NCBI GenBank assembly: GCA_937925645.1
Contig: CALAMB010000162.1
Coordinates: 1 to 47,901 of the forward strand
DNA from: an uncultured Acidobacteriota bacterium
Lineage (GTDB): Bacteria; Acidobacteriota; JAAYUB01
Length of the DNA: 47,901 nucleotides
Reading direction: 5' to 3'
This document shows positions 40,572 through 47,901 of this stretch, piece after piece; positions within the stretch are counted from its first letter, which is position 1, and each line of letters begins with the position of its first letter. Position numbers and translations under genes: made by a program. The notes beneath the pieces are model-generated. The model had not been told where the DNA came from. It did not search any database and worked only from the letters and a program-made list of their open reading frames with translations.

Positions 40572-42941
40572 TCACTGCCAGCGTAGGCTGTCCACCGGAT
40601 TGGCCAGAGCCGAACGGACGGCCTGGGCACTCACCGTCAGGCCGGCGATGACGACAGCCAGGACGGCCGCCGCCGCAAACGGCTGCACGTCCAACTCCAC
40701 ACGGTAGGCGTACGCCTCCAGCCAGCGGCTCGTGACAAACCAGGCCACCGGCCAGGCCAGGACGTTAGCCAGCAGCACCCAGCCCAGCAACTCGCGGGAC
40801 AGGAGCAGCACGATACCGCCCGGCGTGGCGCCCAGCACCTTGCGAATGCCGATCTCCCGGGTCCGCTGCTCGGCTGTGAACACGGCCAGTCCGAACAAGC
40901 CCAGGCAGGCGATGACCACGGCCAGGCCGGCGAGCACGCCGAACACCGTTTCCAGCCGCTGCTCGTCCTCGTAGGCCCGAGCGAACATCTCGTCGAAAAA
41001 TGAGTACGTGAACGGCCAGCGGGGGGAGAACCGCTTGAATCCGGCCTCGATCGCCGCCAGGGTGGCGGGGATATTCGTCGACCGGATCTTGACGGATAGA
41101 AACGAGACGGCGTCCGGATTTAAGAAGATGTACAGGGGGGCGATGGGCTGGTGCAGGGACTGGAAGTGGAAGTCCTTCATCACCCCGACGATTCGGCCCT
41201 TATTCCCCCGCCAGTGAGTGAATTCCCGGCCCAGGGGATCTTTCCAGCCGGCGGTCCGCACGGCGGTTTCGTTGACCAAAAACGCCCCGGCCGCGTCGGC
41301 CGGGAAGTCCCGGGAGAAATTCCTGCCCTGCACGATGTCGATGTCGAACAGGTCCACGAAACCGTAGTCGGCGGTGTTGTAGTAGATGGGTACCGGTTCG
41401 CCCTCGCTCTTGCCGGTCCACGAGCGGCTGGTAAACGTCGTGACGTCGTTGGGCAGGCTGTCGGATGCCGCCACGGCCGTGATGTCGGACCGGCGCAGCA
41501 GTTCGGTGCGAATGGCCTCGATGTTCTGCCTGATGGCCCGGTCCCGGACCGGGAGGATCACGATCTGCTCCCGGTTGAAACCAAGGTCGGCCTGTCGCAT
41601 GAAGAGCAGCTGGTCCCGCACCACGAAGGTGCTGATGATCAGGACGATGGTCACGGCAAACTGCGCCATCACCAGGATGTTCCGCAGCCGCGACGCCGGC
41701 CGCGGCCCGCCGGTGAAGGTCCGGCTCAGGACGGCGGCGGGCCGGAAGCCCGACAGGAAGAGCGCCGGGTAAATGCCGGCCAGCAATCCCGTCAGCAGGC
41801 TCACCAGCAGGATGCCCGCGAAGAGCGACGGGTTGTCGAGGGGATTCAAGCGGAGCTCGCGCTCCACCAGGGTGTTAAACCAGGGGAGCACCAGCCAGGC
41901 GACCAGCAGGGACAGGCCCAGGGCCAGCATCATGACGGTGACGGATTCGCCCAGAAACTGGGTGACGAGCTGGATCCGCCGGGCCCCCACCGCTTTGCGC
42001 AGGCCCACCTCCCGGCTGCGGGTCAGCGAGCGGGCGGTGGCCAGGTTCATGTAGTTGACGCAGGCGATAAGCAGCACCAGGACGGCCACGGCCGACACCA
42101 GGATGACATACGTCATGTCGTTGTTGGCGCTCACCTCCTGCTGGCGGTGGGAGTGGAGGTGGATCTCGGTGATGGGCTGGATGCCGAAGGTCCGCTTGTA
42201 GTCGGGACCCACGGTCACGCCCATGCTGCGCAGGAGCTCGGTTTCCATGTCCAGGAAACCGGCCTGCACAGTCCGCGGATCGGCTCCCGGCCGGAGGAGC
42301 AGGTAGGTGTAGACGAAGTTGGAGCGCCAGGTGTTGCCGTCGTTGCCCGTCAGCCGGAACCAGGTGTCCAGCGGCGCCATCATCTCCATGCGCAGGTGGG
42401 AATTGACCGGTATCTCCGCGAACACCCCCGTCACCACGAATCGCTGCCGGTCGAAGAGGGTCAGGGTCTGGCCCAGGGGGTTGCCATCGCCGAAATACTT
42501 GCGGGCCAGCTTCTCGGAAAGGACCAGCGCATCCGGTGCCCGCAACGCCCGGCGCGGATCGCCGCGGCGAAAGGGGATCGTGAAGATGTCGAACAGCGCC
42601 GGATCGACCCAGTGAAGTTCCGGCTCGATGATGTGGGTGTCGCCGCGGGAGACCAGCACGTCGCCATCCTTGACCACGCGGGCGGCGGCCTGGACGGCGG
42701 GGAACCGGTCCTGAACGCGGGGCCCCAGGGCCGGCGGACTGAAGCAGTACTCCTCCCGGACCACCCGGTAGATTCGGTCGGCCTGGTCGTGGTACCGATC
42801 GAAGCTCAGCTCGAACTGGACGTACAGGGCGATGAGGATGAACGTGGCCAGGCCGGTGGTCAGGCCAATCACGTTGAGCAGGGAATAGACCTTGTTCTTC
42901 ATCAGGCCGCGGACGGCGACCCGCAGGTAGTTCGACAGCAT
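40572..42941 (-). CDS. FtsX/MacB-like ABC permease (array member 2)
   Basis: The 789-residue protein has the same two-domain plan: MLSNYLRVAVRGLMKNKVYS at the N-terminus, first periplasmic domain (about 50-240), SREVGLRKAVGARR, second periplasmic domain (about 460-650), REIGIRKVLGATPGG, and an end at NPVDSLRW. ATG 42941 matches the family start but has only a weak GAG upstream; ATG 43058 has GGAG seven nt away and would add a 39-residue Arg-rich extension that looks non-coding. It is 55 bp from member 1. Confidence 0.83.
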   Translation of the reverse strand: MLSNYLRVAVRGLMKNKVYSLLNVIGLTTGLATFILIALYVQFELSFDRYHDQADRIYRVVREEYCFSPPALGPRVQDRFPAVQAAARVVKDGDVLVSRGDTHIIEPELHWVDPALFDIFTIPFRRGDPRRALRAPDALVLSEKLARKYFGDGNPLGQTLTLFDRQRFVVTGVFAEIPVNSHLRMEMMAPLDTWFRLTGNDGNTWRSNFVYTYLLLRPGADPRTVQAGFLDMETELLRSMGVTVGPDYKRTFGIQPITEIHLHSHRQQEVSANNDMTYVILVSAVAVLVLLIACVNYMNLATARSLTRSREVGLRKAVGARRIQLVTQFLGESVTVMMLALGLSLLVAWLVLPWFNTLVERELRLNPLDNPSLFAGILLVSLLTGLLAGIYPALFLSGFRPAAVLSRTFTGGPRPASRLRNILVMAQFAVTIVLIISTFVVRDQLLFMRQADLGFNREQIVILPVRDRAIRQNIEAIRTELLRRSDITAVAASDSLPNDVTTFTSRSWTGKSEGEPVPIYYNTADYGFVDLFDIDIVQGRNFSRDFPADAAGAFLVNETAVRTAGWKDPLGREFTHWRGNKGRIVGVMKDFHFQSLHQPIAPLYIFLNPDAVSFLSVKIRSTNIPATLAAIEAGFKRFSPRWPFTYSFFDEMFARAYEDEQRLETVFGVLAGLAVVIACLGLFGLAVFTAEQRTREIGIRKVLGATPGGIVLLLSRELLGWVLLANVLAWPVAWFVTSRWLEAYAYRVELDVQPFAAAAVLAVVIAGLTVSAQAVRSALANPVDSLRWQ

Positions 42942-43093
42942 GCCCGGGCTCACGGCGAACCTGCCGCGCAGGCGTTCCCCGGCCTGCGCCGGCCGCTGTG
43001 CGTCTCTGTTCGCGGTGACGCTCGGTCTTCGGGTCTCCTTGCAGGACATCCATCTCATGGTTCACTCCGCTTCATCGTTGTTGACCGTTCGAT

Positions 43094-45442
43094 TCACTCG
43101 TACCGCAGACTGTCCACCGGGTTGGCCCGGGCGGCGCGGATGGCCAAATAGCTGATCGTGAGCCAGGCGATCCCAAACGTCAGGGTGATGGATAATGCGA
43201 ACACGCCGATCCCGATCGAGATGCGGTAGGCAAAACCGTGCAGCCAGTGATTCAAGGCAAAGAACGCGACCGGGCAGGCGATCAGGGCAGCCCACGCCAC
43301 CCCGAGGATCAATTCCCGGGAAAGCATCAGCAGGATTTGGGTCATCCGGGCCCCCAGCGCTTTGCGCACTCCAATTTCCTTCCGGCGCCGGGTGATCAGT
43401 TGGGAGGCCAGTCCCAACAGCCCCAGGTTTGCGATCAGCAAGGCCAGCAGGGTGAAGACGTTGACCACGCTGCCCAGCCGCTGATCGGCTCGGTACAAAT
43501 TGTCGATCCGCTGATCGAGGAAGGCGAATTCGAACGGGTAATCCGGAGCGATGCGATTCCACGCCCGGGTCAGCGACTCCAGGACCGCCGCATCGGCCGA
43601 TTTGAGCTTGATGAACAGGTATTCGAACCGGGCGGGATTGCAGATCAGGGCCACGGGGCCGATGGGCGCGTGCAGCGAACGGGCATGGAAATCCTTGACC
43701 ACGCCGATGATCTCCCGGTTGTCCAGGTGTTTGCCGATGGGCTGGTCGAATCCCAGGGCCCGGACCGCGGTTTCGTTGACCACGATTTTATCGGACTGGC
43801 TGCAGGCCGGGGCATTGGAAAAAAAACGCCCCCGGGCCAGTTGGATGCCGTGGGTCTCGAGGAAATCCCCGTCACACGAAGCAATCGCGCAGTTCAACTG
43901 TTCGTTGGGCTTTTTCCCCTCCCACTCCTCGATGCTGATCACGCTGGAAAACATCATCACCGGGTCGCTGGCCGCCGCCGCGCTGAGGACAGAGGAGTTC
44001 CGGCGCAGCTCCACTTTCAGCGGGGCCAGCCGGTCGACCAGGTCCCCGCGCAGGGGCACCATGAGAACCTGCTCCTGGTTGAAACCCAGCCGCTGCGTCC
44101 GCAGGAAATCCAGCTGGCGACCGATGCTCACGCTGCCGATGATCAGGATCATGGTCAAGCCGAACTGGAACACCACCAGAAGCTTGCGCAGGCGGGGCCC
44201 ACCCGTCGACAAAGCGAAACCGCCCTTGAGGACCGCCGCCGGTTTCAGCCGGGAGAGATGCCAGGCCGGATACAGTCCGGCCAGCAATCCGGTGACCAGG
44301 AAGAATCCGAGCAAAAACAATCCGTTGGACGGGGCGAGAAGTGAATTGAACGAGATGCTTTTACCCGACAAGGAGTTGAAGAAGGGCAGGCCGATGACCA
44401 CCAGGGTCATGGCGCCAATCATGGCCAGCGCGGTCTGCAGATAGGATTCCCCCAGGAACTGGCCGGCGATCTCGCCGCGCCGGGCGCCGGTCACCTTGCG
44501 CAGGCCGATCTCCTTGCCCCGGGTGCTGCCCTGGGCCGTGGCCAGGTTCAGGTAATTGATGACGGCCATGGACAGAACGAACACCGCCAACAGCGAGAAC
44601 AGGGCCACGATCCGGATATCGCCGCGCACTTCCCCTTCGCCGATATGCGCGGAATACAAGTGAATGTCCGTTAGGGGTTGCAACACCAGGGTGGTGCCGG
44701 TATCGTCCAGGGGCTGGTGCAGCCGGGCGGCGATCTTCCGGTTCAAATGCCGGACATCGGAAGTGGATTCTACCGTCACATACGTCTCATAGGAAAAACG
44801 TTCCCAGGTTTGGGTGGGGAATCCGAACTCCTCCGCGGCCAGGAAGGGGAGCAGGATGTCAAAGGTCAGATGCGACTGCGCGGGGATGTCGGCCAGGATG
44901 CCGGTGACGATGCAGTCGCGGCGGTTGTTCAGGCGCAGGATTTTCCCCACCGGATCGTCCGGCCCGAAATATTTCGCCGCCGCCGATTCGGTCAGCACGA
45001 TGGACTGGGGGTCGGACAGCGCGCTTCTCAACACTCCCTGACGCAGGGGAAAGGAGAACATCTGGAGAAATTCGGGATCGACCAGCGAGACGTGGTCTTC
45101 GTAAAACCGCTTCTCTCCGTACGCCACGATCTGTTGACCCACATACAGATGACGCGCGGTCTGCCGGATCTCGGGGAACTCCGCCTTCAGGGCCGGTCCC
45201 AGGTTGGGCGGCAGGACGGCGATGGACTCGTTCCCCCCGGCCGGTTCGGCGATCTCCGCCACCACGCGGTAGATGGCCGCGGCGTTGGAATGGAACCGGT
45301 CGTAGCTCAGCTCATCCCGCACCCAGAGGAGCATCATCAGGCAACTGCCCAGACCCGCCGCCAGCCCGAAGATGTTGATGAACGAATAGCCCTTGTGACG
45401 GAGGAGATTGCGCCAGGCGACTTTCAGGTAGTTTCTCAGCAT
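43094..45442 (-). CDS. FtsX/MacB-like ABC permease (array member 3)
   Basis: The 782-residue protein follows the same plan: MLRNYLKVAWRNLLRHKGYS, first periplasmic domain (about 45-240), GKEIGLRKVTGARRGE, second periplasmic domain (about 445-640), RKEIGVRKALGARMTQ and the end NPVDSLRYE. GAGGGG lies four nt before ATG 45442, which favours it over the ATG immediately upstream. Its second periplasmic domain has Cys residues in PACS and ASC, unlike the neighbours. It follows member 4 by 13 bp. Confidence 0.85.
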   Translation of the reverse strand: MLRNYLKVAWRNLLRHKGYSFINIFGLAAGLGSCLMMLLWVRDELSYDRFHSNAAAIYRVVAEIAEPAGGNESIAVLPPNLGPALKAEFPEIRQTARHLYVGQQIVAYGEKRFYEDHVSLVDPEFLQMFSFPLRQGVLRSALSDPQSIVLTESAAAKYFGPDDPVGKILRLNNRRDCIVTGILADIPAQSHLTFDILLPFLAAEEFGFPTQTWERFSYETYVTVESTSDVRHLNRKIAARLHQPLDDTGTTLVLQPLTDIHLYSAHIGEGEVRGDIRIVALFSLLAVFVLSMAVINYLNLATAQGSTRGKEIGLRKVTGARRGEIAGQFLGESYLQTALAMIGAMTLVVIGLPFFNSLSGKSISFNSLLAPSNGLFLLGFFLVTGLLAGLYPAWHLSRLKPAAVLKGGFALSTGGPRLRKLLVVFQFGLTMILIIGSVSIGRQLDFLRTQRLGFNQEQVLMVPLRGDLVDRLAPLKVELRRNSSVLSAAAASDPVMMFSSVISIEEWEGKKPNEQLNCAIASCDGDFLETHGIQLARGRFFSNAPACSQSDKIVVNETAVRALGFDQPIGKHLDNREIIGVVKDFHARSLHAPIGPVALICNPARFEYLFIKLKSADAAVLESLTRAWNRIAPDYPFEFAFLDQRIDNLYRADQRLGSVVNVFTLLALLIANLGLLGLASQLITRRRKEIGVRKALGARMTQILLMLSRELILGVAWAALIACPVAFFALNHWLHGFAYRISIGIGVFALSITLTFGIAWLTISYLAIRAARANPVDSLRYE

Positions 45443-45455
45443 CATGCCCCTCGAA

Positions 45456-47849
45456 TCATTCGTACCGCAGGCTCTCCACCGGATTGGCACGAGCGGCCCG
45501 GACGGACTGGACGCCCACCGTCATCAGGGCGACGAAGAGCACCGACGCGCCCGCCAGCAAAAAGACACCGATCCCGATGGGCGTCCGGTAGGCAAAGCTC
45601 TCCAGCCACTGGCGCATGGCCAGGTAGGTCAGAGGCCAGGCCAGCGCGTTGGCCAGCAGCACCCACATCACAAAGCGCCGCCCCAGCAGCATCACCACGC
45701 CGGCGAGCGACGCTCCCAGCGCCCGGCGAATCCCGATCTCCTTGGTGCGCTGCCCGATGTTGAACGAAGCCAGGGCGAAGAGGCCCAGGCAGGAGATCAG
45801 CAGGCAGATCCCCGCAAAGAGGGTCGCCAGCTTCTGCTGTTTCTCGTCGTCGGCGTATATCCGGGCCAGCCGCTGGTCGAGGAACGTGTAGGCAAACGGA
45901 TGCCCCGGCGCGAAGGCCCCCCAGCGGGCCTGCAACTGCTGCAGCGTCTCGCGGATCCGGTCGCCGCGGATGCGCACGCTGACATACGGGGCGGGCTCCA
46001 CCGGCGGCGTGATGAACACGGGCCGCATGTCGTAATGCAATGGGACAAAGTGATAATCGCGCACCACCCCGATCACCGTCCCGAACTGGAAGCGCTTGCC
46101 GATGGGGTCCTGCCAGCCCATTTTCCTGACCAGGCACTCGTTGACGATGACCTCGAACGATCGGTTCTGAAAGTCCGCCGAAGTCGCCGGCCGGGAAAAG
46201 TTCCGGCCCTTCACGAGGCGGATGTCCATGGTGCGGAAATAATCTTGATCGGCCTGCAGCGAGGGGAAGGCGCGCGGCTTCATCTCTCCGGAAGCGGTTT
46301 CCCAGTTGAAGGCGAAACCGGTGTATCCGAGACCCGGCACAGCATTGGAACAGGCGGCCGCAACCACGCCGGGACAGCGGCTGACCTCCTCCTTGAACGT
46401 ATCGACGCGCTTCAGCAACCCGGCTTCGGTGACCTTGAGGAGCACCACGTTGTCCTTGCGGAAGCCGAGATCCATGTCCCGGATGTAGTCCAGCTGGCGG
46501 ACCATCAGCAGGGTCAGGGCGACGGCGGCGATGGTGATGACGAATTGCGCCACGAGCAGCGCCTGGCGGATGAACCGCCCCGATGCGGGGGCGCCCGCCT
46601 TTCCCCGGAAGGTCCGCACCGGCGACAGGCGCGCCAGGTAGAACGCGGGATACAGGCCGGCCAGCACGCCGACGATCGCCCAGATGGCCGCGAGCGCCGG
46701 CAGCAGGGCGGAATTCGAAAGCAGGCTGACCTGGAGGTTCTTGCCGATCACCTCGTTGAGCGGCGTCAGCGCCAGGATGACCTGGGCCAGGATGACTCCG
46801 GCCGCCAGCGCCACCAGCACGAACACGAGCGACTCAGCGAGCAGGTGGGCCACCAGCGCTCCGTGGCTGGAACCGACGACCTTCTTGATCCCGATCTCCC
46901 TGGCCCGCTTGCTGGCCCGGGCAGTGGTCAGGTTGACGTAGTTGACGCAGGCCAGAAAGAGGATGAACAGGACGATGCCGCCGAACCAGAACAGGAAGCG
47001 GGCGTTGACCGCGGCCTGGCCGGAATCCAGGTTCGACCGCAGGCGGATGTCCGCCAGGGGTTCGACCAGGCCGAGATACTGGATGCCGTCCACGGCCGCC
47101 TGATATTTGGCGTAAAACCGGCGCTCCTGGGCGGCAAAATCCTCGGCGGTGAATCCCGGCGCGAACAGGAAATACAATCCGTAGCCCATGCCCCCGGACA
47201 ATTTCGACGGCTGGAACAGCTCCGCCTGGTCAAGCCCCTGGAACAGGGTGGGAAAGGACAGCAGGGCGGAGAACTGCAGGTGGTCGCTGAGCGGCGGGTC
47301 GGCGATCACGCCGGTGATTTCGAACGGTCCATGGTTTTCGATGTCCAGCATCTGGCCCACGGGATTGCTTTCACCGAAAATTTTTCGGGCCAGGGATCGG
47401 GTCAGCACCGTGGTGTTGTCCCGGTTCAAACCGTCCGCGGGATTCCCGTGGACAAGCGGATGGCTGAATGCGGTGAGCAGACCGGGATCGGCCCAGAGGA
47501 AATTTTCCTCCTGGAACACGTCGGTCTTGTGCTTGACCAGGATCTCACCCGCGGGGCCGACGCGGATGTACGATTCGATCCCGGGGATGAACTCCTTGAG
47601 CAGCGGCCCGGCGGCCGCGTTGCAGGTCGTCTGGACGCTGGTGACGCCGCCGATGGTCATCTGCACCCCGTACCGGTGGAGCCGCGCAACGTTGGCGTGG
47701 CGCCGATCGGCGGACCATTCGTCCTGAATGAACAGCAGGCCGATGATGCAGCAGGCGATGCCCAGCCCCAGGCCGAACACATTGATGAACGAGTGGAACT
47801 TGTCTCGAAAAATGCCCCGCAGCATTTGTTTCAACAGCATCCGGATCAT
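45456..47849 (-). CDS. FtsX/MacB-like ABC permease (array member 4)
   Basis: The 797-residue protein begins MIRMLLKQMLRGIFRDKFHS and has both periplasmic domains (about 45-260 and 460-660), the coupling segments AREIGIKKVVGSSHG and TKEIGIRRALGASLAG, and the end NPVESLRYE. It is the most divergent of the four full-length copies, especially at the N-terminus. GAGGAG lies five nt before ATG 47849. It follows the partial member 5 by 10 bp. Confidence 0.85.
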   Translation of the reverse strand: MIRMLLKQMLRGIFRDKFHSFINVFGLGLGIACCIIGLLFIQDEWSADRRHANVARLHRYGVQMTIGGVTSVQTTCNAAAGPLLKEFIPGIESYIRVGPAGEILVKHKTDVFQEENFLWADPGLLTAFSHPLVHGNPADGLNRDNTTVLTRSLARKIFGESNPVGQMLDIENHGPFEITGVIADPPLSDHLQFSALLSFPTLFQGLDQAELFQPSKLSGGMGYGLYFLFAPGFTAEDFAAQERRFYAKYQAAVDGIQYLGLVEPLADIRLRSNLDSGQAAVNARFLFWFGGIVLFILFLACVNYVNLTTARASKRAREIGIKKVVGSSHGALVAHLLAESLVFVLVALAAGVILAQVILALTPLNEVIGKNLQVSLLSNSALLPALAAIWAIVGVLAGLYPAFYLARLSPVRTFRGKAGAPASGRFIRQALLVAQFVITIAAVALTLLMVRQLDYIRDMDLGFRKDNVVLLKVTEAGLLKRVDTFKEEVSRCPGVVAAACSNAVPGLGYTGFAFNWETASGEMKPRAFPSLQADQDYFRTMDIRLVKGRNFSRPATSADFQNRSFEVIVNECLVRKMGWQDPIGKRFQFGTVIGVVRDYHFVPLHYDMRPVFITPPVEPAPYVSVRIRGDRIRETLQQLQARWGAFAPGHPFAYTFLDQRLARIYADDEKQQKLATLFAGICLLISCLGLFALASFNIGQRTKEIGIRRALGASLAGVVMLLGRRFVMWVLLANALAWPLTYLAMRQWLESFAYRTPIGIGVFLLAGASVLFVALMTVGVQSVRAARANPVESLRYE

Positions 47850-47859
47850 GCGCTCTCCT

Positions 47860-47901
47860 CTATTCGTACCTCAGACTGTCCACCGGATTGGCCCGGGCGG
47901 C
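47860..47901 (-). CDS. FtsX/MacB-like ABC permease, C-terminal end only (array member 5)
   Basis: The last 13 codons before TAG 47860-47862 read AARANPVDSLRYE, the conserved tail of the array members. The rest lies beyond the right edge, so the array has at least five permeases and its promoter and any ATPase gene are outside the window. Confidence 0.8.
   Translation of the reverse strand, partial: AARANPVDSLRYE

Noticed and set aside
41151..43151. 666-codon open frame antisense to permease member 2
   Set aside because: Gly/Val/His-rich shadow of GC third positions without hydrophobic or domain pattern.
1..47901. tRNA, rRNA, insertion sequence or attachment sites
   Set aside because: None could be recognised by reading; a dedicated tRNA and Rfam scan was not possible here, so short RNAs may be missed.

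Overview
This is a GC-rich (roughly two-thirds G+C) bacterial chromosome segment with densely packed genes on both strands. No rRNA, tRNA, CRISPR array, insertion sequence or phage module could be recognised. The gene types (tandem ~790-residue MacB/FtsX-like permeases, a Ser/Thr kinase fused to TPR repeats, many secreted TPR and beta-propeller proteins, an aldehyde:ferredoxin oxidoreductase) suggest an Acidobacteriota-like bacterium with anaerobic metabolism. That assignment is inference from gene style, not from a marker gene.

Layout. 1-370 is non-coding, with GC-rich hairpins and a short direct repeat. 371-2144 (minus) holds an L-fucose-isomerase-like gene followed by a tiny ORF and a small helical-protein gene broken by one in-frame stop. 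2223-5856 (plus) is a redox operon with a near-consensus promoter: a four-cluster ferredoxin, an AOR-family tungsten/molybdenum enzyme and a FliB-like Cys-cluster methylase. 5933-8286 (plus) pairs a YfcC-type transporter with an exported aspartate racemase. 8332-9304 encodes a zinc-ribbon plus nucleoside-deoxyribosyltransferase-like protein, convergent with a degenerate PilT-like ATPase (9291-10433). Then follow a secreted TPR protein, a BacNav-like voltage-gated channel, a BLUF-EAL blue-light c-di-GMP phosphodiesterase, an EamA exporter and small membrane proteins.

16147-17477 (minus) is an ECF sigma / anti-sigma-like / zinc-ribbon operon. 17665-22094 holds a TyrA-like dehydrogenase, a PH-like membrane protein and the kinase-TPR protein; the last two share the same promoter motif. 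22111-25530 has a radical SAM/SPASM gene, a small protein with a Cys-containing tail, and a divergent B12-binding radical SAM gene. 25563-28092 (minus) is a secreted metallo-beta-lactamase-fold protein plus a PD40 propeller. 28294-30042 encodes an agmatinase-like ureohydrolase and a DUF4405-like membrane protein. 30191-35999 is a complete tripartite RND efflux operon (TolC / adaptor / pump with overlapping start-stop codons), convergent with an orphan LytTR response regulator. 36938-37839 is the PEP synthase/PPDK regulatory kinase-phosphorylase. From 37836 to the right edge, the minus strand carries a small unknown gene and a tandem array of at least five FtsX-like permeases; the array runs out of the window and no ABC ATPase is visible.

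Several good sigma-70-type promoters (TTGACA or TTGCCA, 17-nt spacer, TATAAT-like -10) can be read directly. In four of them the -10 lies only 6-9 nt before the start codon, which predicts leaderless mRNAs alongside ordinary Shine-Dalgarno-led genes.
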